This document shows positions 27,370 to 35,453 of a DNA stretch of 64,000 bases, piece after piece (position 1 is the first letter of the stretch; each line of letters begins with the position of its first letter). Location of the stretch: assembly GCA_017961625.1 (NCBI GenBank), contig JAGCWY010000056.1:1-64000 (forward strand), read 5' to 3'. The translations under genes and the position numbers were made by a program. The notes under the pieces are model-generated. The model saw only the letters and a list, made by a program, of their open reading frames with translations. It was not told the origin of the DNA and ran no database searches. Source of the stretch: Ruminococcus sp. (GTDB lineage Bacteria > Bacillota > Clostridia > Oscillospirales > Ruminococcaceae).

Positions 27370-29133
27370 ATGAAACACTTCAAAAGATTCACATCAGCAG
27401 TTCTGACAATTGCTGTCATAGCCGGCGCCGGTCATGCTGCAAACTTCAGACAGTCGTCTGCACAGGTTTCCGGTGAGACTGTAATGTACAGCTCAGTAAT
27501 TGACAACTGGGAGCAGCTCATAGCAGAAGAAAAGCAAAAATTCCCGGATAGAAGCTACTGGAACCACAAGGGCATAAGCAGCGATCAGTGGAGCGACGAT
27601 TGCTGTTCAAGCACTCCTTGCAGACATACGCCTGAAAAAGCACTGGGAGTAAGTGACGACTCAGAGACTTACATAAAGGCTTCTATCAGGTCCACGTGGG
27701 AAGAAGATTATTCACAGACTATCAAAGAAGCCTATGACGGTCAGTGCAACGGTTTCGCACGCAAGCTCGCAACAGATATCTGGAAAACCGATGATTTTGT
27801 AAGATACTACAGTACAGAGGGCGAATATGAGCCTCAGATAGGCGATGTAGTCCGTCTGAGTTTCCCTGTCCTGAACATGATGAACGAAAACAAGTATGTC
27901 GGACACAGCATATTTATCACCGGCATCTCCGATGATCATATCACCTACGCAGAATGCAACGGCGATATGGAACATTGTCAGATCTTCTGGGACTGCTTCT
28001 ATTATTACTCGGAATTCTACCGCCATTTTGAGCAGTGGCCTGACGCACAGGGAAACAATGTTGAGCTTTCAGTTTACGAAGGAGAACACAAGGTAAAGGT
28101 AACAAAGGAATATATCAATGAGCACTTAAGCTATTATGAGCGTCCGCACGTAAAGGGCGACTTCGATCTTAACGGCAAGATAGACAGCGGCGACGTTGAA
28201 CACTTCAAGAACTCTTATCTCGATCGCGGCGAAATCTATTACCGCACAGAGGGAAATGCTAAACGCTACATAGAAGATGAAGCATATGATATAAACAACG
28301 ACGGAAGGGTATCGGAAGCTGATTATTCCTATATCCAGTCTTATGCAAGCCTGCCGTATACCCAGGGATGTCTCTACGGCACAGGCAACAATGTTTACGA
28401 GCATGACAGATTCCGTCTTATCGGAGACGATTACTTTGTTTATAACAGCGGTATATACAGGCCCCTTGACAACTATTCCGCAACCTTTGTTGGTCCGTTT
28501 TATACTTATGAGGACTGCTTCACTGTAGCCTCTGAGGTGTATGACGGCAGCAGAAAGAAATATACAGTTACCGCTATCGGCGATATCACTGACCGTCCGA
28601 GTGGAAAATATATCCCCTATATCCAGAGCATAACTATTCCGGAAACAGTTACAACGATCAAGCAGTACGCATTTTCAAATTCAGATTCTGATTTAAGAAG
28701 CATATCCTTCAGCGGAAACGACCCTCAGCTTACAACTATCGAAAAAGGCGCATTCTACAACTGTCCCAAAATTTACTGGATTGACCTGAGAAAATGCCGT
28801 AATCTGAGAAGCATAGAAGACGACGCATTTTACGGCTGCGATTCACTCATATACGTTGATCTTCCGTATACAACTCATACTCTCACACTAGGCTCTTCGG
28901 CTAACGGAAGTATATTCAAATACAACAAGAGCAACACAACAACTCTTTATATCAACAACCCCAATACCAGCAGCTACTCATACAATTATCAGATCCTGAA
29001 CATTGCCGGCGGAGACCATACTCTCTGGAAAAACGGTATGATAAGAATGCATGGCAGACTATTCAAGGTATACGACCAGGGCAACTACGTTTGCCAGAAG
29101 GATTCAAGTATCGGCTATCTGTACTGCCCCTGA
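27370..29133 (+). CDS. Secreted cellulosomal protein: cysteine-peptidase-like domain, dockerin, BspA-type LRR
   Basis: 587 residues. A signal peptide (about 1-24) is followed by a domain with YDGQCNGFARKLATDIW (candidate catalytic Cys) and YVGHSIFITGISDDHITYAECN (candidate His), an NlpC/CHAP- or papain-like arrangement (about 110-230). A type I dockerin follows (about 260-325): DFDLNGKIDSGDVEHFKNSY and DINNDGRVSEADYSYIQSY. The C-terminal half has LRR_5/BspA repeats (SITIPETVTTIKQYAFSNS, TIEKGAFYNC, SIEDDAFYGC). It would be carried on the cellulosome by the dockerin, with the LRR part contacting protein or carbohydrate. Peptidase activity is inferred from Cys/His placement only; an amidase is possible. 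GGAGG-type site seven bases before ATG. Confidence 0.75.
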   Translation: MKHFKRFTSAVLTIAVIAGAGHAANFRQSSAQVSGETVMYSSVIDNWEQLIAEEKQKFPDRSYWNHKGISSDQWSDDCCSSTPCRHTPEKALGVSDDSETYIKASIRSTWEEDYSQTIKEAYDGQCNGFARKLATDIWKTDDFVRYYSTEGEYEPQIGDVVRLSFPVLNMMNENKYVGHSIFITGISDDHITYAECNGDMEHCQIFWDCFYYYSEFYRHFEQWPDAQGNNVELSVYEGEHKVKVTKEYINEHLSYYERPHVKGDFDLNGKIDSGDVEHFKNSYLDRGEIYYRTEGNAKRYIEDEAYDINNDGRVSEADYSYIQSYASLPYTQGCLYGTGNNVYEHDRFRLIGDDYFVYNSGIYRPLDNYSATFVGPFYTYEDCFTVASEVYDGSRKKYTVTAIGDITDRPSGKYIPYIQSITIPETVTTIKQYAFSNSDSDLRSISFSGNDPQLTTIEKGAFYNCPKIYWIDLRKCRNLRSIEDDAFYGCDSLIYVDLPYTTHTLTLGSSANGSIFKYNKSNTTTLYINNPNTSSYSYNYQILNIAGGDHTLWKNGMIRMHGRLFKVYDQGNYVCQKDSSIGYLYCP

Positions 29134-29208
29134 TCGACTTCTGATATAACTATTACCGCATAAAAAGAGGCTGTAAACAAAGCTACCCCAACAATATCTA
29201 AAAAAAAT

Positions 29209-29258
29209 AACTGCACAGAAGCAGCGATTCTACGTTGTTCTTCTGTGCAGTTATTTCT
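29209..29258 (+). terminator. Terminator after the dockerin-LRR gene
   Basis: AACTGCACAGAAG (29209-29221) pairs perfectly with CTTCTGTGCAGTT (29240-29252), followed by ATTTCTATT. Confidence 0.8.
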
Positions 29259-29378
29259 ATTATACCGATTTTTTTACAACTCCTTTGGTTTTACTGCAGT
29301 AAGCACCATAAATATAAAGTCAATCAAGCGCTGAAGGCTGTATCCAGAATATCCCACCTGATATTATCATCTGACCAA

Positions 29379-29927
29379 TTACTCAGTTCCTTTTTGTAAA
29401 TCTCCTTCACCGCACAATACGATCTCCTCGTCCGAACCGGCACGCAGCAAACGATCCAAATACCCGTTTCCTAAAGTAAGCTCGTCAGTCCTGCCTTCAA
29501 TATAGCTTGCGTGCAGACTGAAATCCGAGTTTCCGCTGAGGTCAACTCTTATATAATCTCCGCCTGCCCATGTTTCTGGTCTCATATCAACTGTTCCCGT
29601 TATTACATTGTTATATGCGTCTGTATAGGTAAATGTCGAATCCTCGCGTATATCTATGATACCGATATCGTATGCGCCCTTATCAACTGTACCACTGCCG
29701 TTTGCCACCTGATGTCTCCACTTTCCGGCAACCAGATTTATATATACATTTTCCGTAGTCTCAGCAGCTTCAGCAGCCGGTATTATGCTACCGTCTACAT
29801 CTCCCTTGTTTAAGAAGTGTCTGTGATATGCCGCGCCTCCGGCAGCTATACCTGCTATAAGCACTATTGCCGCTATGCCAAATACCGCGGGTCTTGTAGT
29901 TCTATTATTATTTTTAGTTTTTCTCAT
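29379..29927 (-). CDS. Single-pass membrane-anchored protein of unknown function
   Basis: About 182 residues. Start at 29927 (GAGGAG seven bases upstream) rather than the in-frame ATG at 29993. A basic, Asn/Thr-rich cytoplasmic tail (RKTKNNNRTTR) precedes one hydrophobic segment (about 17-34); the rest is extracellular. The domain LVAGKWRHQVAN... FTYTDAYNNVITGTVD... has the look of a lipocalin-like beta-barrel repeat of WxF-T-G strands seen in other Ruminococcus surface proteins. I do not recognise a family. It stands alone. Confidence 0.6.
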   Translation of the reverse strand: MRKTKNNNRTTRPAVFGIAAIVLIAGIAAGGAAYHRHFLNKGDVDGSIIPAAEAAETTENVYINLVAGKWRHQVANGSGTVDKGAYDIGIIDIREDSTFTYTDAYNNVITGTVDMRPETWAGGDYIRVDLSGNSDFSLHASYIEGRTDELTLGNGYLDRLLRAGSDEEIVLCGEGDLQKGTE

Positions 29928-30099
29928 TTTATTACTCCTCTTTTCTGAATATTTTGTAAGGTCAAACCCTTCATATATAACATTCGCACCCAAAGCATAT
30001 AGTGTTACAATAAAATGGTATATATATTTTTTGATTGTTTATTTTGTACATGACATTCGCGATTGCCAGGCAGCTCTCCACCGCAAAAAGTTATTTCCC

Positions 30100-30733
30100 C
30101 CAGAAGTAGAATACACTATCCCTGAGAAAAACTTCAAAGCTCCTTACAGAAGCGTCCCTGTAAGAAGCTCTTTTCCAACCTCTCAAGCCATCGTGCGTAC
30201 CGTTCGTTACACGGCGGTTCAACCAACTTGACCAAGAAGTATTCTCCCTTGCACTGTTTCTTCTAAGTTCCTTTTGCTTAACCGCCTTTGATACTATCGA
30301 CAGACGTCGTATCAGCTGCTGAACTTAGATTACTTCAGTTGATTGACTGTTCGCCCCTTCGCTCAATCTCCATTACAGAGACTTCTTCACTACTATTGGT
30401 TCTGCTGACTTCTCACAGTTCGTTATTACTACGGTTTATATCCCGCCTGTGAGACCTCCCCGATTAAGATGCACACTCTTTCACTCTACATATCTGCCGC
30501 ATTTACTTTGCTGCTACTATGGTGATAGTTATCAGACTTTGCTGCTTTTGGCCAGCTTATCTATCGTAGCCCAGCCTTATATGCGATTTCTGTTCGTCAG
30601 ACCAGAGGTTTGCTTACAGCTTCCTTCAGATTCCGCCTCGCGGCGGACACCCTTGCTGTTCGGCTATACACTTCCCACTATCTGGGCGTGTTCGGAACTT
30701 TCACCCGTTAGATTGTGCCCATGTCGGGCAAAC
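30100..30733 (-). mobile_element. ORF-less group II intron remnant
   Basis: On the reverse strand, beginning GTTTGCCCGACATGGGC at 30733, the sequence follows the well-known 5' pattern of Firmicutes group II introns: GGGTGAAAGTTCCGAAC, GGAAGTGTATAGCC, TCTGAAGGAAGCTG, AACAGAAATC, GGGGAGGTCTCACAGGCG, then GAAGTCAGCAG and TGGAGATTGAGCGAAGGG. Where the reverse-transcriptase/maturase gene normally starts, only about 100 unrelated bases remain. A domain-V-like hairpin (AACCGCCGTGT with ACGCACGATGG, about 30188-30220) and a possible domain VI (30120-30180) follow. The 3' boundary is approximate. It starts directly after the terminator T-run of the neighbouring gene. Splicing would need a maturase supplied elsewhere. 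Confidence 0.75.
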
Positions 30734-30734
30734 C

Positions 30735-30761
30735 AAAAAGGAGAGCTTTTTCAAGCTCTCC
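30735..30761 (-). terminator. Terminator overlapping the stop codon of the radical-SAM/PRTase gene
   Basis: Reverse strand GGAGAGCTTGAAAAAGCTCTCC (30761-30740) then TTTTT (30739-30735). The TGA stop (30753-30751) lies in the loop, so the upstream arm is coding. The group II intron begins one or two bases after the T-run. Confidence 0.85.
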
Positions 30762-32400
30762 TGCTGTCTTTACTGTACTGTTCATTTTCATGATGAAAAA
30801 CAGGAAGTGGTTCAAGATAGATGATATCGTCTCGCTTTGCAGCGTCACCCTCAGCAAGTACTGCGACCTTTGCTGCAACACTTCCTCCTATCTGTAATAC
30901 GAGAGTCTCCAGAGCCTTAATTGACTCACCTGTGCAGATAACATCATCCACTATTAGGACACGCTTGTCCTTAATAAGCTCTGCATCTTCTGCATCAAGA
31001 TAGAACTTCTGCTTCGTCGGAGCCTTGACTGCCGCTTCATTTGTATCGCTCATATACAGCTTGAGCAGCTTCCGAGCCACGATATAGCCCCTGCCGCTCC
31101 GTCTTGACATTTCATAGGCAAGAGGTATGCCCTTTGACTCGGCAGTAAGTATGATATCAAAATCAGGAGACCTGTCAAGGAGACGCTTGGCGCTTTCCTC
31201 GGTTGTATCAACGTCGCCAAACATTACCAGAGTTGCGATGTTACGCTTATCGTTGACAGCACATTTCTCCAGCTTCCTGTTGAGCTCTGCCACCTTGATA
31301 TCATATTTTTCGGCTGCATTCGCCTTCTTAAGTGCAAGGTTCCTGCTGCGGATAGACTTTGTTTCCATCATGGGCTTAGGCTCCTGTACAAGGAACTCAT
31401 AGCCGTTGGCTTCAACTATGTTCTTTATATCATACTCCATTTTCAGCGGGATACCAAGCTCAATGCACTTATCGATGATATCCTTTATCCACTCGAACTT
31501 GAGCGGTATAGCGTCTTCGCCTATCTCGCTGCCAATGACAACCCAGCTGTTTTCCCTGCCGAAAGTCTTGACAAACTCGTCAAGGTGAACAGGCTTTATA
31601 TACTCAAGCACAGGCTGGTATACAACACAGGCTGTAATATTATGACCGCTGGTCTTTTCAATGAGATCAGAGATACGAGAGGTCCAGCAGTTTTTGTCTA
31701 CTGTACAGGAAATAACCACATTCCGCAGATCAATATCCGTGGGGATACTGCTAAGGTCTATTCCCTTCGGGCGCTTGGTCACCAGCTGGAAGGTATCCAC
31801 GCACTTGTTCTTTCTGCGCTTAAGAGCATTCGCTGCGATTATCTGCTCAAGTACGTTTTGCTGCCATTCAGGCTTCCAGCAGCCGAAATCCGACATATAT
31901 GTCAGGAACCAATCAATAGGATTATCGCTTTCGATATTGAAGAGTTCCGGAATATCATTGCCTTCGGCATCCTTTGTAATCTTATAAAAGCCGCGGAACA
32001 CAGGCTTTGTATAGCTGTCCGTAACCTCAAAATGCTCCACTACCTTCTTGCTGAAGCAGTAGGGACAGTTGATAGGGCAGCCTACAACAGGGCTGTAGAC
32101 CTTGGTATTCAGATGTGTATCATGATTTATGTCCTTCAGGACGCGCTTCAAAGCTATCCTGTGTCCGTCATAGTACACACGAAGCTTACGTATTTGGTCA
32201 AGGATAGCTACGCTAAGATTTTTATATTCTTCAAGCTCTTCCCTGACTGGATATATCTCTACTCTCATTTTCGTGAAGTCATACCCCTTGAAATTGATGT
32301 AGAAAATATTCATAAGCCTGTTTATTATCTCAGGCTTGTCGAGCATAGTTATAATGCCCGCCGACAGAGCGTCGGTATAATAGTCTTCAATTCTCAGCAT
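30751..32400 (-). CDS. Radical SAM-like (DUF5131-type) protein fused to a phosphoribosyltransferase
   Basis: 549 residues, cytoplasmic. Residues 100-340 carry CPINCPYCFSKKV (Cys-x3-Cys-x2-Cys, a 4Fe-4S radical SAM motif), FQLVTKRP and GSEIGEDAIPLKFEWIKDII, resembling the phage-type Gp37/Gp68 (DUF5131) group. After a charged helical linker (about 340-400) the last 150 residues are a type I phosphoribosyltransferase: AESKGIPLAYEMSRR and the PRPP loop VLIVDDVICTGESIKALE. It therefore joins radical chemistry on a base or nucleotide with PRPP-dependent base transfer. It stands alone, with a possible Shine-Dalgarno-sequestering hairpin in the leader. Substrate unknown. Standalone apt-like genes are about 170 residues, so the N-terminal addition is deliberate. 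Confidence 0.75.
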   Translation of the reverse strand: MLRIEDYYTDALSAGIITMLDKPEIINRLMNIFYINFKGYDFTKMRVEIYPVREELEEYKNLSVAILDQIRKLRVYYDGHRIALKRVLKDINHDTHLNTKVYSPVVGCPINCPYCFSKKVVEHFEVTDSYTKPVFRGFYKITKDAEGNDIPELFNIESDNPIDWFLTYMSDFGCWKPEWQQNVLEQIIAANALKRRKNKCVDTFQLVTKRPKGIDLSSIPTDIDLRNVVISCTVDKNCWTSRISDLIEKTSGHNITACVVYQPVLEYIKPVHLDEFVKTFGRENSWVVIGSEIGEDAIPLKFEWIKDIIDKCIELGIPLKMEYDIKNIVEANGYEFLVQEPKPMMETKSIRSRNLALKKANAAEKYDIKVAELNRKLEKCAVNDKRNIATLVMFGDVDTTEESAKRLLDRSPDFDIILTAESKGIPLAYEMSRRSGRGYIVARKLLKLYMSDTNEAAVKAPTKQKFYLDAEDAELIKDKRVLIVDDVICTGESIKALETLVLQIGGSVAAKVAVLAEGDAAKRDDIIYLEPLPVFHHENEQYSKDSRRA

Positions 32401-32411
32401 AAAGCATCTTG

Positions 32412-32446
32412 CCTTTCAGTATTTCTTTTTCACGTTTCCTGAAAGG
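32412..32446 (-). promoter_or_regulatory. Hairpin that can mask the ribosome site of the radical-SAM gene
   Basis: On the mRNA strand CCTTTCAG (32446-32439) pairs with CTGAAAGG (32419-32412); the second arm contains the AAAGG ribosome site about 11 bases before the ATG at 32400. The loop is 19 bases. Suggestive of translational control. Confidence 0.4.
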
Positions 32447-33233
32447 AGCCTATAAACGAGCCGCCTTCAGAACGCCGATCTTGTCTGCCATTCCGTGCTA
32501 TGCAGAGTAATTATGACTCAGCTGCAGGGCTGACATGTCTGACGTGGAGCTATTACCAAATTACGAATATACCTGTGATGAGATTGAAGAAATATTGCTA
32601 AATTATAATGTGCTCCGCTAAGTATTACGTGATGTCAAGTACTTATACGGTGAAGAAGAGTATTAAGATTAAGTTTTATTTTTATTTCCCACCTATAAAT
32701 TCCGCTTTCAGTACGGTAAGTCATACCATTCCACATTGATTATATCACATTTAAGGAAGAAAAGTCAATAAGATATTCGCATTATGCAAAATTTTCTCAC
32801 ATTATGAGAAAAAAGTAAACATCAAGCCGGCACAAAATGTGTTAATTATTTTAGACATTTTTTTGTTTCACGTTCATTTTAGGAACAAACGGCTTTAATA
32901 CATTGTCCGGACCTTTTTTTCTCACGTCATATCTGGACTGCGGTTATACTATGTTTTTAGGCTTGTTAACCATGGTTAAAATCGAATTAACTAAGGCAGC
33001 TCGAGCGCTTACGACATTCAAAGCTTGTACTATTATCAGCTGCTTATATTCTGCCCTTGACCAGATACAATCAACTAGTCTTTCATATATAGTAAAATAT
33101 TTTGCATAAAGTGACTATAAAAGCTATATAATCAAAAAGTTAAAATCATTAACGGCTTTTTCTTTAAATAATCAATATTTGATTCAGAATTTAATTAATT
33201 AGTCTATTTATTTAGTTTATTTACACATAATAA
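32447..33233. other. Long AT-rich non-coding region
   Basis: About 790 bases without a gene I can support. A 68-codon rightward reading frame (32903-33109) has no convincing ribosome site or family motif. GC falls steeply here, marking the left edge of an AT-rich block that continues to about 41.5 kb. Confidence 0.4.
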
Positions 33234-33262
33234 TTGAAAACACATAGATATTATAGTATAAT
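33234..33262 (+). promoter_or_regulatory. Promoter of the phosphorelay genes
   Basis: TTGAAA (33234-33239), 17-bp spacer, TATAAT (33257-33262); AGGAGGG follows before the ATG at 33295. Confidence 0.7.
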
Positions 33263-33294
33263 ATTTCCAAATCATCGTATTAGGAGGGATAATT

Positions 33295-34989
33295 ATGCAG
33301 GAATTACTTGAACGGAAGCAAGGGCTTCATAGGACTGTTCTAATTGTTGATGATGAATTAATTGAAAGAGAAATGTTGGGTGCTATGCTAAACGAATCAT
33401 ATGAGGTAATTTATGCTTCAAATGGTGTATCAGCGCTTGAAATTATCAAGCATGAAAAAACATCTCTCTCCATAATCCTTCTTGACCTGCATATGCCTAA
33501 ACTTGACGGCTATAGCTTGCTTAAAATATTACGTTCGGATAGTGAGTTATGGCGTATTCCTGTCATTGTACTCACCTCTGAAAAAAATGCAGAAGTCAAA
33601 AGTTTACAGCTTGGTGCGGCTGATTTTATATCAAAACCATACGAAGTTCCTGAAATCATAAGGGCAAGGATAGAACATTCCATCGAGCTTTCTGAAGACA
33701 GGATAATTATTCATGAAACTGAAAGAGACGTACTTACGGGGCTTTTTAACAAAGAATTCTTCTTTGAGTACGGACGACGACTTGATAATCAAAATAAAAA
33801 TATGCCTATGGACGCTCTTGTTCTGGATATAAACCGTTTTCATATCATTAATGAGCTTTATGGAAGAGCATATGGAGATACACTGTTAAAAAAACTTGGA
33901 AACAGTATACATAATCTGGTTTGTGAGATAGGAGGACTCGCCTGCCGTAGAAACAGCAACTGTTTTGGTATATATATACCTCATATGGACAACCCAAAAG
34001 ATCATATATCACGGTTTATTTCAATGATTGAAGACGTTTTGGATGATCGCAAAATTAGTATCAGATTAGGGATCTATTCAGATGATGGCAGTGATCTTGA
34101 TATGGAGCAGCGTTTTGAACGAGCTGAACTTGTATGCCGAAAGATAAAAAATCACTATACAACCTGTTTCGATATATATAATGCCGAATTACACAGCAAA
34201 GAACTACATTCAGAACGGCTCATAAATGATATGGACAGCGCTCTTTTAGAAAAGCAATTCAAAGTTTTCTATCAGCCCAAATACAATATTTGTGACGGTA
34301 AGCCTGTGTTGACCAGTGTTGAAGCTCTCGTACGTTGGTTTCATCCCGAATTTGGTATGATTCCACCTGGTGAGTTTATAACGTTGTTTGAAGATAATGG
34401 TCTTATTAGACAACTTGATAAATATGTATGGAATGAAGCTGCAAATCAGATCAAAAAATGGAAAGAAGAGGGATTTAACGTTCCAGTATCTGTAAATGTC
34501 TCAAGAGTTGATGTCTTTAACCCTCGATTAGTCGACATATTAAGCGATATAATAAAAAATAGTGAGATTGACAGTGAAAATTTGTTGCTTGAAATAACCG
34601 AATCAGCGTATTCAGATAATGCACAACAGATAATAAATACCGTGATGAACCTTCGTGAAAATGGTTTCAAGATTGAAATGGACGATTTTGGAAGTGGATA
34701 TTCATCACTGAATATGCTATGCTCCTTACCGATAGACGCACTGAAACTAGACATGGAATTTATAAGGAATATATGTGACAATAAAAAGCATTTTCGTTTA
34801 GTAGGAATAATGATTGATATTGCAAGAATTCTTGAAGTTCCTGTCATAGCTGAAGGTGTGGAAACCAAGGAACAACTTGATCTTTTAGAAGATTTAGGCT
34901 GTGATATTATTCAAGGATACTATTTCTCCAAGCCTCTTCCCGCAGAAGAACTAACTGCTCTTTTAAAATCGGAAGTTAGGAGTGTGTAG
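33295..34989 (+). CDS. Response regulator: REC - degenerate GGDEF - EAL phosphodiesterase
   Basis: 564 residues, cytoplasmic. The receiver (1-130) has TVLIVDDE, phospho-acceptor Asp64 in LLDLHMPKLDG, Thr in VLTSEKN and Lys in FISKPYE. GGDEF (about 145-295) starts with RDVLTGLFNKEFF but RRNSNCF replaces the active-site loop, so cyclase activity is probably lost. EAL (about 310-560) is intact: EALVRW, SVNVSRVD, LEITESAYS, MDDFGSGYSSL, LKLDMEF, AEGVETKEQ and QGYYFSKP. Phosphorylation should control c-di-GMP hydrolysis. It is followed three bases later by an Hpt gene and then a hybrid kinase, giving a complete relay. AT-rich codon use compared with genes to the left. Confidence 0.9.
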   Translation: MQELLERKQGLHRTVLIVDDELIEREMLGAMLNESYEVIYASNGVSALEIIKHEKTSLSIILLDLHMPKLDGYSLLKILRSDSELWRIPVIVLTSEKNAEVKSLQLGAADFISKPYEVPEIIRARIEHSIELSEDRIIIHETERDVLTGLFNKEFFFEYGRRLDNQNKNMPMDALVLDINRFHIINELYGRAYGDTLLKKLGNSIHNLVCEIGGLACRRNSNCFGIYIPHMDNPKDHISRFISMIEDVLDDRKISIRLGIYSDDGSDLDMEQRFERAELVCRKIKNHYTTCFDIYNAELHSKELHSERLINDMDSALLEKQFKVFYQPKYNICDGKPVLTSVEALVRWFHPEFGMIPPGEFITLFEDNGLIRQLDKYVWNEAANQIKKWKEEGFNVPVSVNVSRVDVFNPRLVDILSDIIKNSEIDSENLLLEITESAYSDNAQQIINTVMNLRENGFKIEMDDFGSGYSSLNMLCSLPIDALKLDMEFIRNICDNKKHFRLVGIMIDIARILEVPVIAEGVETKEQLDLLEDLGCDIIQGYYFSKPLPAEELTALLKSEVRSV

Positions 34990-34992
34990 AAA

Positions 34993-35328
34993 ATGATAAC
35001 GCTAAATAAACTCATCGACTATGGTGCAGATGTGAAAAATGGTCTTATGCGCTGTATGAATAAAGAGGATTTTTATCTTAAACTTGTAACTAAATCACTC
35101 GATGATAACAGATTAACTAAGCTTGAACAACAGATACGAATCAAAGATTATTATTCAGCATTTGAAACTGCTCATACGCTGAAAGGTATGTATTCAAACC
35201 TTTCTTTAACACCTTTGTCAGTTCCAATCAGCGAGATGACCGAACTTCTTCGTAACGAGACAGATACGGATTATACTGCTTTATTGGAAGAAGCAAAAAC
35301 TCAGTTTCAAAAACTGTGTAATTTGTAA
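34993..35328 (+). CDS. Histidine phosphotransfer (Hpt) domain protein
   Basis: 111 residues, an all-helical single-domain Hpt. AHTLKGMYSNLSL holds phospho-accepting His61 in the HxxKG motif; the remaining helices have normal length. It would shuttle phosphate from the receiver of the hybrid kinase at 35454-38246 to the receiver of the EAL protein at 33295-34989. Three bases separate it from the upstream gene, so both are co-transcribed and probably made in fixed ratio. A weak terminator-like hairpin follows. Confidence 0.85.
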   Translation: MITLNKLIDYGADVKNGLMRCMNKEDFYLKLVTKSLDDNRLTKLEQQIRIKDYYSAFETAHTLKGMYSNLSLTPLSVPISEMTELLRNETDTDYTALLEEAKTQFQKLCNL

Positions 35329-35334
35329 TGAAAA

Positions 35335-35370
35335 AGCGGGAACACTTCTTTTTGAGTTGCTCCCGTTTAT
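35335..35370 (+). terminator. Weak terminator-like hairpin
   Basis: AGCGGGA (35335-35341) can pair with TCCCGTT (35360-35366), an imperfect stem with a T-poor tail. It may only partly separate the Hpt gene from the kinase gene. Confidence 0.4.
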
Positions 35371-35453
35371 CATTTATTTACAATGCAGTGATGTTATTTT
35401 AAAGAATATTCTTATTTTGATTTAATTACTATGTATGAAAGGTGGTAAAGGCA

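Noticed and set aside
31585..32442. 285-codon rightward frame opposite the radical-SAM/PRTase gene
   Set aside because: It is a shadow of the reverse-strand gene, which has radical SAM and PRPP motifs; the shadow has none.
32903..33109. 68-codon rightward open frame
   Set aside because: No ribosome site, no family similarity, lies in AT-rich non-coding sequence.
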